Shown here in pieces: positions 1 to 10,100 of a stretch of 64,000 nt of DNA. The stretch's first letter is position 1. Each line of letters opens with the position of its first letter. The stretch spans positions 62,001-126,000 of the forward strand of contig JAURJT010000028.1 of assembly GCA_030832095.1 (NCBI GenBank), given 5' to 3'. The notes beneath the pieces were generated by a model. The model was not told the origin of the DNA, made no database searches, and saw only the letters and a program-made list of their open reading frames with translations. The position numbers and the translations under genes are program-made. This DNA is from Gammaproteobacteria bacterium (GTDB lineage Bacteria > Pseudomonadota > Gammaproteobacteria > Burkholderiales > Burkholderiaceae_B).

Positions 1-100
1 TCGTGATGGCAGTCTGCAAGTTGGTGCTTGCTTGAGTGACTCCCTTCGAAAATGTGTTGAATACGTTGTTGACGTTAATACCTGCGTCTATTCCGGCCAT
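1..100 (-). CDS. sctF: Probable T3SS needle subunit SctF, N-terminal part only
   Basis: A reading frame begins with ATG at 98-100 on the minus strand, after a good AAGGA ribosome site, and runs off the left edge. The visible residues begin MAGIDAGINVNNVFNTFSKG and continue as an amphipathic helix. Only about 33 residues can be read, so the identification rests on position: it directly follows a probable SctE co-chaperone gene, and the order yscE-yscF is conserved in Ysc-type systems. The needle subunit polymerises into the hollow extracellular filament. It could instead be another small secreted rod or filament protein. Confidence 0.5.
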   Translation of the reverse strand, partial: MAGIDAGINVNNVFNTFSKGVTQASTNLQTAIT

Positions 101-121
101 GATGAATCCTTTTTTAAAAAA

Positions 122-355
122 TTAATATGTGTGATAGGTGCGAATCGACTTTAAAACCATCTGTGCGTTGATCAATGCAAACGTGTGCTTTGCCGCTTTC
201 ACGTAGTCTTCATTGTTCAACCCAGCAGCCATCTTGCGCTTGAGCGTACCGACTTCGTCTTCGCAAATGCGCAACAGCTTAGTCAGGTTTGCCTCGGCCA
301 TGGGGCCTGTCAGCAGGGTACTCAATTCGGTCATTGGTGCAGGAATACCAGCCAT
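122..355 (-). CDS. Small helical protein, probable SctE-type needle co-chaperone
   Basis: A 77-residue protein without signal peptide or membrane segment. Two ATG codons lie in tandem after AAAGGAGAA; the second gives better ribosome spacing and was chosen. After a short N-terminal stretch it forms two amphipathic helices (about residues 18-40 and 46-70) joined by a Gly-Leu-Asn turn. This matches the size and helical-hairpin shape of YscE/PscE-type proteins, which with an SctG partner keep the needle subunit monomeric in the cytoplasm. The next gene downstream (21 bp away) begins like a needle protein. Sequence similarity is weak, so the call depends on size, fold and neighbour. Confidence 0.45.
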   Translation of the reverse strand: MAGIPAPMTELSTLLTGPMAEANLTKLLRICEDEVGTLKRKMAAGLNNEDYVKAAKHTFALINAQMVLKSIRTYHTY

Positions 356-500
356 CATTTCTCCTTTTCATTCGACGACCTAACAAAGGTTACAGACCGT
401 CAAACGCATATGCAAAAAATAATCAACACATTAATAATCTGGATTAATTCGGTACTAGAACAGGCTATTCACAAAACGACTAACCACTACTTTAAAAGTA

Positions 501-512
501 ATACTTTAGTAT
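501..512. promoter_or_regulatory. T3SS box copy: perfect ATACT-TT-AGTAT dyad
   Basis: The 12 bases form a perfect inverted repeat of ATACT around TT. It lies in the 193-base gap upstream of the probable sctE-sctF genes, about 145 bases from their start. The same motif recurs upstream of other transcription units of this island. The half-similar ACTTTAA lies 14 bases before ACTTTAG here, and a comparable pair (ACTTTAG repeated at 14 bases) is seen at 41477-41502. Confidence 0.6.
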
Positions 513-548
513 TGTTTATTGTACACATAACATATCATCGCGGCCGCC

Positions 549-1925
549 CTAGAGGTTGCCCCCAATACGGTCAGTCACCTGCGACTGCCCTTGCGTAAAG
601 GCGCTCATACCGTCCAATACGGCCTGCCGAGTATTATTCAGCGACTCTAGGCGTTGCTGAGCCACCTGATTGTCGGTTGAGTTCGATTGCAACCAGGTGC
701 CAAAAGCGGCTTTTAGATCGCCAAACGCCGCATTAGTCATCGTGCCCGTCATTTTGTAGGGCGGCCCGCCGTTGGTGTCGGCAATATGACTGCTATAAAA
801 ATTTGGGTCTGCGGCTTTGAGCGTACCGAAAAAGCCGTCTAATTGACTTTTCATTGTTGCTGTCTTCGCTGAATCCAAGGTCCTGTTTAAGTCATATTTT
901 TGGTTATCAAAGGCGGTGTTGAGCGCGGTTATGTGCGCCGGGGTCCAGCCAGTTGCGTCCGTTGGTGGAGTGAAAGTTGGCGCTAGTACCGCTAGCTTGT
1001 TTTTTACCTGCGTATACGTGGCTGGGGTCGTCAACCCTAGGTAACCCGCCAACGTATTCAGCACCTTAACGGCATTAGTCGCCCCCACCACGCCCCCCGC
1101 CCCAGCCGAGAGATTGACATTTGGCAGTTGAGTTTGGATATCGGTGATCGTTCGAACATCGGTACTGTATGAACCGGTCGCGATCATATTCGAGAAATCC
1201 CGGTAGCTCGGGTTCGAAGTCGCGGTCGTTCCATATTTCGAATTGAGGTAGTGCTCAATCACGCCACTGGCGTCTGTGCCAGGTTCAATCATCCAAGAGA
1301 CATCAATCGACGCCGATTGATTGACACCAATGTTTTCGCCGTCATACTGCTTAAAGGCAGCTAAAACATCCTGAGCCTGTTTCGCCTTGGCATTATTACG
1401 CTGAATGGCATCGAGTTGATCCGCGATTTGTTGATCAACCAATTGGTACTGGTTTGCACGCACGCAAAAATTAACCTGACTCAGCGACATCTCTTGACCG
1501 TTCACAAAGTACTGGCCATTGACTTGCTGGATGCCTCCGCCGTGGCCCAACGATAGCTCTGAGCGTTTCTTGGCTGCGTTGATCTGCAATTTTTGCGCGA
1601 TCTCGCCCCATTGACCCACACTATACGAATCGCGCAAGGCCTCGCCACCAAGCTCTTGCGTCAGCCACTGATGCGCAGTCAAGGCGTGTGGGTCGGATGC
1701 ATGAGCGCTTAAGGTCGAGAGTTTGGCCTCCATCTCACGAGTGGTCGGATTGAAATTTCCTTCTGCACGAAACTGCGCCAGGGCATTCAAGATATCAGTG
1801 GCCATCCCCTCCGAAGCATCCGCCTGAGACCTAACCTGTGTTTGTGTCTCGGTGGTTAGGCCTAAGCCAGTCATTTCGGTATAGCCCACACCAGCCGCGT
1901 TACTGATATTTCCAATTCTTGACAT
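549..1925 (-). CDS. T3SS needle-tip/filament protein paralogue, 458 residues
   Basis: A 458-residue protein with no classical signal peptide, expected to leave through the T3SS and cap or extend the needle. Its last 40 residues (QRLESLNNTRQAVLDGMSAF and following) form the long C-terminal helix typical of Bsp22, LcrV and EspA-type tip proteins. A hairpin motif around residues 133-144, VNGQYFVNGQE, is followed by a helix with RANQYQLVDQQIADQL, resembling the first coiled-coil arm of Bsp22. Both segments are shared with the 309-residue neighbour 39 bases upstream and with the 1658-residue protein at 7179-12155. Residues about 190-410, which the 309-residue protein lacks in part, are Thr/Ala/Asn-rich and may be an added outer domain. 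The family assignment is firm at the C-terminus; the exact role (tip, filament or secreted decoy) is inferred. Confidence 0.7.
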   Translation of the reverse strand: MSRIGNISNAAGVGYTEMTGLGLTTETQTQVRSQADASEGMATDILNALAQFRAEGNFNPTTREMEAKLSTLSAHASDPHALTAHQWLTQELGGEALRDSYSVGQWGEIAQKLQINAAKKRSELSLGHGGGIQQVNGQYFVNGQEMSLSQVNFCVRANQYQLVDQQIADQLDAIQRNNAKAKQAQDVLAAFKQYDGENIGVNQSASIDVSWMIEPGTDASGVIEHYLNSKYGTTATSNPSYRDFSNMIATGSYSTDVRTITDIQTQLPNVNLSAGAGGVVGATNAVKVLNTLAGYLGLTTPATYTQVKNKLAVLAPTFTPPTDATGWTPAHITALNTAFDNQKYDLNRTLDSAKTATMKSQLDGFFGTLKAADPNFYSSHIADTNGGPPYKMTGTMTNAAFGDLKAAFGTWLQSNSTDNQVAQQRLESLNNTRQAVLDGMSAFTQGQSQVTDRIGGNL

Positions 1926-1964
1926 CTTTGTTCTCCGAAATCCGCTGACAGACCTACGAAAGGC

Positions 1965-2894
1965 TTACAGCTTGCTCGACATATCTTGTTGTACTTGTCC
2001 TTCACTCTTGGTGAAGTTGGTAATTGAATCCAGCACCTCGCTGCGCTTGTTATTCAGCTGATCGAGGTACGTTTGTGCCGTTTGATTCTCTGAGTTGATA
2101 TTCGTCACGTAGTTTTTTGCGTCTGTCACGTACGCTGAAATTTTTGTCGAGATCGCATCAGGCAACAAAGCAAAAGTGTGCCCACCCACCACACTCGTCC
2201 CCCCACCACTGGCAGAGGTCGGCATGAAACGCGCGACGGGGTCATAGCTATATTGAGCAAAAAACGACTGCTGCGCGGCTAAAAAAGACGCTGGGGACAC
2301 GTGTGTATCCGTATTAGTGGGCGTCATGTTGTTCAGCGTCGTAATCCAAGCATTCGCAGCCCTTGCCAAATCATTATTTTTTTGTAGTTGATTCATGTAC
2401 GCGTTAATCTGATCCTCAAAATTGGCGAGTTGATTCACGCGCACAGCCATAAATACATCTTGAATCGTGACCTCTTGACCATTGACATAAAAATTGCCAT
2501 TGACGCTTTTGATACCACCACCTGAATTACCTGGCAGCTTAGAGGCCTCTTTATTGCCAAAGTTATCCAGAGCCTTCTTCACAGTCTTCAGATCATCAAG
2601 GCTTAAGAGATCGTCTGCTCTTACCGATGCATTCAAGTTGGTTTGCAAAAATGCGGTCGCCTGTGCCAACGTGGGATTAGACTGCGCAGTAAAAATTTGC
2701 GATAACGAACAACTTTTTTGATTGTTGTACAGCAACGCGTTGATCGCTCGCTGCAAGTCACCAGACATCGTCGAAGCAGTCTGAACTTTACCTGTGGTCG
2801 AGCTAATCTGCGCGGCTGTCAGATCGAGTCCGTCTAAACTCGTGTAAGTCACGCTGTTAATCGCGCCCAACGCGCCGGTATTGATGCTTGACAT
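1965..2894 (-). CDS. T3SS needle-tip/filament protein paralogue, 309 residues
   Basis: The shortest of three related tip-type proteins here and the closest in size to usual family members (Bsp22 about 200, LcrV about 330 residues). It has VNGNFYVNGQEVTIQDVF at about residues 129-146, then RVNQLANFEDQINAYMNQLQ as first helical arm, a variable middle, and the C-terminal helix ending YLDQLNNKRSEVLDSITNF. These arms would pair into the coiled coil that docks on the needle end. It is immediately upstream of the 458-residue paralogue and probably co-transcribed. It is the best candidate for the real tip protein SctA of this system. No cleavable signal is present, consistent with type III export. 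Confidence 0.7.
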   Translation of the reverse strand: MSSINTGALGAINSVTYTSLDGLDLTAAQISSTTGKVQTASTMSGDLQRAINALLYNNQKSCSLSQIFTAQSNPTLAQATAFLQTNLNASVRADDLLSLDDLKTVKKALDNFGNKEASKLPGNSGGGIKSVNGNFYVNGQEVTIQDVFMAVRVNQLANFEDQINAYMNQLQKNNDLARAANAWITTLNNMTPTNTDTHVSPASFLAAQQSFFAQYSYDPVARFMPTSASGGGTSVVGGHTFALLPDAISTKISAYVTDAKNYVTNINSENQTAQTYLDQLNNKRSEVLDSITNFTKSEGQVQQDMSSKL

Positions 2895-3058
2895 ATTTAT
2901 ACCTATTTACTTTGCTGAACCGCGTTTGATATTGCCAATTCTTGTTTAGCGCAGGGCTTAAGTCAATTTCAGATAATCAAGCCGACTGCCTGGATTAACT
3001 CTGATCGAGTGAATGTAGAGACCAAGCTTGGCCATCGAATCATTCACTCAATTAGAAG

Positions 3059-3439
3059 CTATTCAGTTGTACGCACCCGTGCTTGTTTGGCACGCCCCTG
3101 TTTCTCAAGCTCTCTGAGCCAAACTGGGGTCTTACCCCGCCCCGACCAAACGATACCCGGGTCGTCGGGATGGCGGAATTTAGGTGCGACCTTCTTGGTT
3201 GGCTTCGCACCCTCCTTTTTTGCCTTAGCACCCTTTTGTCGAACACCTAAATCCGACGCGCCTTTGAGGGCAGACTTCAAATCAGCGATATCGATGCTAG
3301 CGACTGCCATGATCTCTAGCACCCGGTCGATCGCTTCTTTTTTTTGCCCAGACAATAGCGATTTTTCGCGATCGTCTAATTTATTTCGCTCGCGTTGAAT
3401 CGCCAGCAACTCTTTTGCCAAATCGAACTCTTCAGACAT
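3059..3439 (-). CDS. H-NS family nucleoid protein
   Basis: A 126-residue DNA-binding protein. The N-terminal half is a charged coiled coil for oligomerisation (residues 1-50), followed by a Lys/Ala-rich linker and the C-terminal H-NS DNA-binding domain with KFRHPDDPGIVWSGRGKTP and then PVWLREL. The ATG giving MSEEFDLAKELL was chosen because GGGGGCAG precedes it at good spacing; an upstream in-frame start would add seven residues. H-NS proteins bind AT-rich DNA and silence acquired genes. The gene lies inside the T3SS island, facing away from a box-bearing promoter, so a local role in silencing the island is plausible. It could equally be one of several housekeeping copies. Confidence 0.85.
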   Translation of the reverse strand: MSEEFDLAKELLAIQRERNKLDDREKSLLSGQKKEAIDRVLEIMAVASIDIADLKSALKGASDLGVRQKGAKAKKEGAKPTKKVAPKFRHPDDPGIVWSGRGKTPVWLRELEKQGRAKQARVRTTE

Positions 3440-3493
3440 CTCTGCCCCCAGTAATCGCAAAATAAATCAAAGACTTATGCTAACCAAACGAAT

Positions 3494-3511
3494 ATTAGTC
3501 TTTAGTATAAT
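3494..3511 (+). promoter_or_regulatory. T3SS box copy ATTAGTCTTTAGTATAAT with -10 element
   Basis: The best copy of the recurrent motif. It contains TATAAT (3506-3511) as a perfect -10 box and no convincing TTGACA-like -35 at 17 bases, suggesting activator dependence. It points to the gene starting at 3625, leaving a leader of about 105 bases. It differs at one of 18 positions from the copy at 23161-23178. Confidence 0.65.
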
Positions 3512-3624
3512 TTAAGAGTTATGGTCTGTGCCGCGAAATAATCGTTTTTGAACAATTTGATTAACTTTTGCTCAGTACCCAGCCTGACAAGCACACTACA
3601 AAAAACCAGTTTTTTGGAGCCCAC

Positions 3625-4890
3625 ATGGCTACTATCAACTCCGTTGGCAACTCAACCGGCTCGACGCCCTCACTGCAACCGCAAGTCCAGGCGCAGGGCA
3701 CTGCGAATCCTGGGCTCAGCGCGAACCAAATCAGTTTGGCCACTCCGCCAGCTAATTTTTCGCAGGGGAAACGATTTTTTATCACCGAAAGTGGTGGCGG
3801 TGGCTACGAACTCACGACGATCAACACCACAAGCCCTGAAGGTACCAGCGCACCAAACGCGAATCCAGTGCTCTCTGCTGATGCCCTTGAGGTAAATGCG
3901 AGCATCGCTTATGCGATCACCACCGGGCAAATCAACCCCAACAGCTACATGGCCGAGCAACAGGCCAAAACGTTACGCCTGAACGATGTGGTGAAGCAGA
4001 TCGGTGCGTCACCTCTTCAAACCGCATCGCTCGCTGGAGAGATTACGGGTGACCAATTTGATGCCTCAAAAATATTGCAATTTTTGAAGAGAAATAAATC
4101 TCAGCTTGACGATAGCAACACCAAGACTGAAGTCAGCGCGCTTGGTAAGGATTTAGTGAGCGCGAGTATCATCGCAGCGCTCAAACAATTTGTTGCAGAC
4201 TATCAGACGAATCTGGCCCAAGCCCAGGTATGGCAGGCACAGGTCAACACGCTGAGCGCACAACGCACACCCGATCAAGCTGCGCTCGCTGTAGCCAGAG
4301 CACAACTTCTATCGTCGAGCACTGCAGCGACCAATGCGCTAGCAAATGCCCAAGCACTCGGTAATCGTATATTTGCGAATGCCTTAAAGGGCGGTATCAA
4401 TAGCATTAAACAAGACCTCGAAAAATTAAATAAAACTCAATTAGCGAAGTTGAGTGATTTTGTCTCAAAGGTAGTCGTTCAAGCGATTACAAAACAAATT
4501 GACCAAATACAGTTAAATGATGGTCTGAGTCACACGCCTGCCAACGCACCAGTTGTACAAACACGCGATGGCAGCGTAGTGAAGACGCCCAACCAACAAA
4601 TCAAACAGGCGTTACTCGAGCAACTTGAGTCTAAGGAGTTTCAACAAGAGCTCGCCAGTGCACTTAGCCAGAATGCTGAAGCCTTAGAACTTGGCAACTT
4701 AAGTCCGACAGACTTACAACCAGCGGCGCTCGCCTTTGCAAAAATCTCTACAGATACTATTTCGCAACAGGCACAATTCATCGATCACGCGCTCAGCGAT
4801 GCTGACTCGCTTTTAGCGGATGTGAAACAGATTCTTGAAGTTGAACTTGAGGGGCATTTCAATCGCGCTCAAACTCCTAGCAACGTTTAA
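3625..4890 (+). CDS. Probable T3SS-secreted protein, function unknown (421 residues)
   Basis: No family is recognised. The ATG was chosen because GGAG lies nine bases upstream; a longer in-frame start exists at 3568. The first 60 residues are rich in Ser, Thr, Gln, Asn and Gly and look disordered, as in many type III substrates. The remainder is helical and polar, with a long coiled-coil-like stretch at about 190-300 (DYQTNLAQAQVWQAQVNTLS and following) and many Gln and Ala. There are no membrane segments or cysteines. It is a single gene with its own box-bearing promoter (3494-3511). A secreted structural accessory or effector is the likeliest role; the sequence does not show which. Confidence 0.6.
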   Translation: MATINSVGNSTGSTPSLQPQVQAQGTANPGLSANQISLATPPANFSQGKRFFITESGGGGYELTTINTTSPEGTSAPNANPVLSADALEVNASIAYAITTGQINPNSYMAEQQAKTLRLNDVVKQIGASPLQTASLAGEITGDQFDASKILQFLKRNKSQLDDSNTKTEVSALGKDLVSASIIAALKQFVADYQTNLAQAQVWQAQVNTLSAQRTPDQAALAVARAQLLSSSTAATNALANAQALGNRIFANALKGGINSIKQDLEKLNKTQLAKLSDFVSKVVVQAITKQIDQIQLNDGLSHTPANAPVVQTRDGSVVKTPNQQIKQALLEQLESKEFQQELASALSQNAEALELGNLSPTDLQPAALAFAKISTDTISQQAQFIDHALSDADSLLADVKQILEVELEGHFNRAQTPSNV

Positions 4891-4947
4891 CAGGTAGTGA
4901 TTGCGACTAGAAATGCCTGCACCCACTCGCTCGTAACATGTACGCTG

Positions 4948-7155
4948 TTAGTGACTAGCCATTCGTTCGCGTAGTTGCTGTATTAACTGAGCGATAGGCT
5001 CAGACCAATTCATCAATTGCCGCTGACGAACAATCGACATCGACTCGTACCAAGCGGATTGGTCGCCAACGCTACCCCAGCGCCAGTCAATAAAGGTAGA
5101 TTTCAGTAAGATGGTTGGCCTACCCAAAGCGCCAGCCAGATGCGCAGTTACCGTATCACTCGTCACGATGCAATCAAGGTTCATCATCAAACCGGCAAGG
5201 TCTTCAAGTCGCAATTCAGTAGGATGAAAATTTGACCATTGCTGATAAAGCGCTTCGTCTTCCTCTTTAAGTGGGCCGTAGTGCAAGCCAAAGACCGAAT
5301 ATGGCTCATTACCCAAGCCCCGCAACGCCTTGAGTGGCACCGAACGACTTGATCTAGCCAAGCTGCTTAGCCATCGCAAGCCGACAGTGAATTGATTTGC
5401 TTGACCACGCAAGCGTGCCAATTTAAATCTCGCCATCTGGTCAATGCTCGTCGGGATGGCTTTCAGGTAAGGCGCACCGGATAGATCGTGCGCTTCGAGA
5501 TTAAGCACCCAAGGCGTACTCATGATTTCACCGTACAGGTCGTACTGCACAGCGCCAGGTTGCGGCAGCGCCTTGATCAACACCTCGGGCGACGTGAACT
5601 GAATATCAGGGAAATTAAAACTCAACAGTGGATGTAGGGCTGGCTGACACACAAAGGTGATCCTCAACCCTTTGCTTTGCAACAACGGTAGAAAGCGGCT
5701 GAACTGTAGGACATCGCCCATCCCCTCCTCGCCACACAGTAATAGCTTTTTACCCTGTACGGATGTGTGAAAGGTTTCGGGCGTCCAACGACGGATCTTG
5801 GCGTGCTCGAGATGCGGCTGAACTGGAAAATAATGCAACCCTGCAGCAAATCGATCCTCGAGCAATGAAAAGCCTGTTGGCCAATTGCCTTGATGAACTT
5901 CTTTCCAGCCCAGTTCACAGCGCACTGACTGACTTTGCGGGTACTGATCAGCCAGTTCTTCAATATGGGCGTACCACTCTTGCACCTTACCGGATAAACG
6001 GTAGATAAACGATTTAGCGAACTGCAGGTTTAAGCGATCTCCTTCATTCATCTCGTACGCCATCAATTGCTCATGCAGCCTAAGCGCCTCGTCTAAGCGA
6101 CCTAAGTCAGTCAAAACATTAACTTGAGTAATAAGTGTTGGTAAGTGGTTAGGGTCACGTTGCAGGTTTTGCTTCAAGTCTACCAATGCTAAGTGAGGAG
6201 ACAGCAAATTCTCAAAGATACGCGCACGCTCAAGGCGAATCTCTAAACTACTTTCATCCATTTCTAACGCAGCATTGATCACAACAAACGCACGCTCAAA
6301 ATCACGCTTATGAACGCGCGTACGTGCTAAGCCCAGCAAATAAATGGGCTCTTGTGGAAAGCGTTGCGAAAGATCAAGAAACAATCCTTCAACTAAGTCA
6401 ATTTGATTGGTATTGGTTAGAAACTGGATCAACTGTTTTGTCGCAGCAGCATCGAGCGGATGCAACTGTACCCAAAGCGATAACACGTTCGTTGACTGCT
6501 CAAGTAGCTCTGCAGCGCTTAACCCTTGTCGAGCTAACACATCGAGCCACGCATGCAAGACACACTGCGGCGCCAGTGGATGTATGGTTAACTGTGCCAA
6601 CAAATCGATTGCCCTCAGACCTTGATCGTCAGAGTGTGCCGCGTTTGTCGAGCAACGATGAAGCTCCCAAGACTCTATTGCAAGGTTCAAACCGGTCTGA
6701 GTCAAATACCCAACGCTTGCTGCACGCGATAAGTAATGTGGCAAACTCACCTCAAGCGCTTCGGGCTCTAACACCAGATGGCTAATTAATAAGTCGTAAA
6801 ACTCAGACGATTGCCATTGAGGCAGTAACTCTAGCTCTTGCAAGCAAGCTAGCACAGCCCTTGTTCGTTCTAGCTTTAAACCAAGAGCAACAAAGCGCTT
6901 GAAGGCAATCGTTTGCTGTGGGCGGTCAAGACCTTGCGCCAACTTAAACAATCGCGCCAGATCCTCAAAAGCGAGCGCATCCAATTCTAGACGCTCGTAA
7001 ACAATCGAGCGATTCAGCAAGAGCCCAGCCGAGGTGGGCACACATCGCAAGCCTTCTGTGAAGTCGCCAAGCGACTGTTCGAGTTGCCCCAGTGAAGCAG
7101 CTTGATTGCCGGCCTGCAAATGCGCCAGGGCCCGCTCATATAGCGATTCGGTCAT
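4948..7155 (-). CDS. TPR protein with GT-B glycosyltransferase-like C-terminal domain
   Basis: A 735-residue soluble protein. Residues about 1-430 are helical repeats of TPR type (for example ALAHLQAGNQAASLGQLEQS near the start). Residues about 465-735 resemble the GT9/heptosyltransferase-like domain common in bacterial TPR-glycosyltransferases: GEEGMGDVLQFSRFLPLL near residue 473 (nucleotide-sugar loop) and VTSDTVTAHLAGALGRPT near 672, then DWRWG and a closing WYESM segment. Such proteins transfer sugars to protein acceptors or flagellins in several systems. The gene starts 23 bases after the stop of the 1658-residue, Ser/Thr/Asn/Gln-rich tip-like protein, so that protein is the obvious candidate acceptor. 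Sugar donor and acceptor are inferences; the domain architecture is clear. Confidence 0.8.
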   Translation of the reverse strand: MTESLYERALAHLQAGNQAASLGQLEQSLGDFTEGLRCVPTSAGLLLNRSIVYERLELDALAFEDLARLFKLAQGLDRPQQTIAFKRFVALGLKLERTRAVLACLQELELLPQWQSSEFYDLLISHLVLEPEALEVSLPHYLSRAASVGYLTQTGLNLAIESWELHRCSTNAAHSDDQGLRAIDLLAQLTIHPLAPQCVLHAWLDVLARQGLSAAELLEQSTNVLSLWVQLHPLDAAATKQLIQFLTNTNQIDLVEGLFLDLSQRFPQEPIYLLGLARTRVHKRDFERAFVVINAALEMDESSLEIRLERARIFENLLSPHLALVDLKQNLQRDPNHLPTLITQVNVLTDLGRLDEALRLHEQLMAYEMNEGDRLNLQFAKSFIYRLSGKVQEWYAHIEELADQYPQSQSVRCELGWKEVHQGNWPTGFSLLEDRFAAGLHYFPVQPHLEHAKIRRWTPETFHTSVQGKKLLLCGEEGMGDVLQFSRFLPLLQSKGLRITFVCQPALHPLLSFNFPDIQFTSPEVLIKALPQPGAVQYDLYGEIMSTPWVLNLEAHDLSGAPYLKAIPTSIDQMARFKLARLRGQANQFTVGLRWLSSLARSSRSVPLKALRGLGNEPYSVFGLHYGPLKEEDEALYQQWSNFHPTELRLEDLAGLMMNLDCIVTSDTVTAHLAGALGRPTILLKSTFIDWRWGSVGDQSAWYESMSIVRQRQLMNWSEPIAQLIQQLRERMASH

Positions 7156-7178
7156 TTGATTCAGAAGTCTGGGCGCAG

Positions 7179-10100
7179 CTACAGCATATTCTGCGTCAAG
7201 CTACGTAACATCTGCTCAAAAGCCTGAATTAATTGCGTCATCGCCGTCATATTCGCTTGTACTTGTGACGTCAAGCTTTGCAAGCTTTGTGTATCCAAAT
7301 CTTGATTTTTGGTGGCATTATTAATTGCGGTCTTTAAACTTGACTGAAAAGTCCCTGTCGCACCGGATACATCTGTGCTTGCGTTGATGCTTGCGTCTGT
7401 CAGCGCGCCCCCAGTCAGCTCGCTCAAAATATCGTCAAAACCATACTGCGCTTTTTGCTCAGCAATCCGGGCTTGCAAGTCGGTCACACTAGTAGCCGCC
7501 GACAGATAACTTGCCATCTGAATTTTGGTGTTATTCAGATTGATCTTGTTCATCATGTCGTTGAGCTTGTCGTTGAGCTTATTCCCCCCAACAACAAACG
7601 CTGCTACCGCCGCATCGCGCGCATTCGTGGGCTGACGGTTCAAAAAGAACTGTCCTCGCGAATTCACATACAGATCGCCCGCCTCTAGCTGGGCATTCAA
7701 TTCAGCGGCTGAAAGCGTGGGGGCAGCGCGACGATCCACGGGCTGAGCGACGGCAGCGGCCACTTCGGCTGAGGCGTGTCCAGACTGAACCGCAGTCGCA
7801 AGGCTTTCAAATCGCAGGTTTTGCAGATTCGTCGCAGCATCCGTAATACTAAAGGTTGCCTGGGTCGACGCAAACGTATTGTTCGTATTTTCGAGTTGTT
7901 GGAGGTGAGTTTGAATCGCTTGATTCAACGTACTCAGCGTCGCAGGAGTCAAATCAGAAATTGAAGCGGGCCACGAAAAGTTTGGTGCCGCACTCGCAAG
8001 CCTGGTTTGTAATTGCTGATAAATATTATTGGCATCAGCTGCACTAGGATGCGCTGGAATGGGGAGGCCTAATTGCGCGGCCAACGAGCCGGGTACGATC
8101 ACACTGTCAAATAAATTCGTACCAAGCAAGGTGGCCACGGCTTGCGTATTTGGACTTTGAATCGCATTGATTTTTCGCTGCATGGCTTGCTGAACACCGA
8201 CAAACCATGCACTGTTGAACTTTTGATTATCACCAGGTAAATAGTTCGTTGCTTGTTCCCAATGCGTGTAATCAGATAATCCCCAATTTCTTCTTAAGTC
8301 CTGAACAAAGGGTGTCGCAGCAAAGGCAGCCATCGAGGCGTCTGTCGGATTAACATCGGTCGGACCCTGATAATTTGGGTCAATTTGGCTGTAGATGCCA
8401 CCTGCACCTAAAAAAGGCCAATTAAAACTTTGCGGAGAATTGGGAGTGGAATTGAAATAGGCGGAAGCTTGCTGGCTAAAACTAATCAAATTCAGCGTCG
8501 CTGTTGATTGAGGTACCGTCACGCCAGGGGCTAACACTGCATTCGCCAGCGCAGCCAGCGAAACTGCGTTCGAGATCAGCGCTGAATTCCCGTTATTGCC
8601 AACCGTACTTTGTAAGCGATTCGCTACACCCAATTGCGCTGCGTTGGCAGCGTTACTGAGATCCTGCAACGTGCTGTTCAAACTACTCAGAGTCGACGCA
8701 GTAATTTGTGAGGCCGATGCAGGCCAATTAAAACCTGGGGCAGCACTCGCCACCCGTGTTTGTAACTGTTGATAAATACTATTGACATCTGCCGCAGTGG
8801 GATTGGCTGGTATTGTGATTCCGAGCCTAGCTGCCAGCGAATTTGTCCCTGGCGCGGCAACATTATTGAAGGGATTGACGCCAAGAAGTGCTGCAGCGGC
8901 TTGGGTATTAGGGCTGCTTTCACCGGCCGCTTGTCTTTGTAATGCTGCTTGTACTTGGCCAAACCAACTATTTGCACCATCGCCCGTCCCACCCAAGGAA
9001 GCGTAATCAGCATCTCTTTCGACAAAGGGCGTACCAACCGTGGGATTTGAGAACGGCGCTAACCCCCAGTTAGCCTGAAGATTTTGAATAAACGGCGAGT
9101 TTTTAAAACTTTGAAAGGCCGTATCGATCGCCGTGTCATTGCCTTGCACATAAGTGAGGTGTGATGCGTAGTTTGAATCGACTTGGGCGTATAAACCCGT
9201 TGCGCTTAAAAACAGGCCTTCCATGGCCTCATTCCTAGAATGCTTCCACGCATAAAAAGCGTTTGGGCTGAAATTTCCGTTTGCATCAAACAAGCTAGGC
9301 ATTGGATGACTTGTCTGCCAAGCGCTCACCTGTTGCGCTAAATTATTCGCGGCGGTTTTTACGTTCGCCGAGTTTTGACTAAAAGGCAGCGATGGCAAAG
9401 AGGCCATGGCAGTCACGGTCTGGCTCACCGCGGTCAACGTTGGAGTCACAACATTTGTAAAATTGCTACTTAAAATCCCGGCGATGCTGTTCGCGTTGAC
9501 CGATCCCTGCGGCAACGCTTGATTTAACAATTGAATGAAAGCCGATAGATTGGTCGAATTGATGGTTGCGGTGCCGCCCTGAACTGCAGCAGGAGTCACC
9601 AAACCGCTCAGCATTGAACCAAAGTCAATGCCAGTATTTTGTAATTGGGCGGTAAAGATATCACTCAATGAGACCGGGCTAGCTGAGATACTCGGGACAC
9701 TAAAGACTGGGCTGTCAAACGAGAGATTACCATTGGCATCAAAGTCGCCAGGAACCAATTGATTGATTGCCGCGACTACCGGACCCAGTGCATTTTGAAC
9801 AGGCACAGGCAGCGTGTAATTCAACAAACTGTCAGAGGCCGTAGTGGGTACGGCAGGTGCGCCTGCATTCATTCCGGCTCTTGATAACTGCGAATCTGGG
9901 ATGAGTGGTAAAGCCGCTCGTCCTGCCGGTTGGTTTTGATTGATGTAGCTGTATAACTTGTTCAATGCCTCAGGTGTGATGGTGCCATTACCAACCACAT
10001 CTTGCACCACTTCACTGAGAGCCAAGCCTGTTGAGCTTTGCAATTGACCCAAGATATCATTCAGACTCTGATGTGGCGCTGCAGCAGCGATTAATTGATT

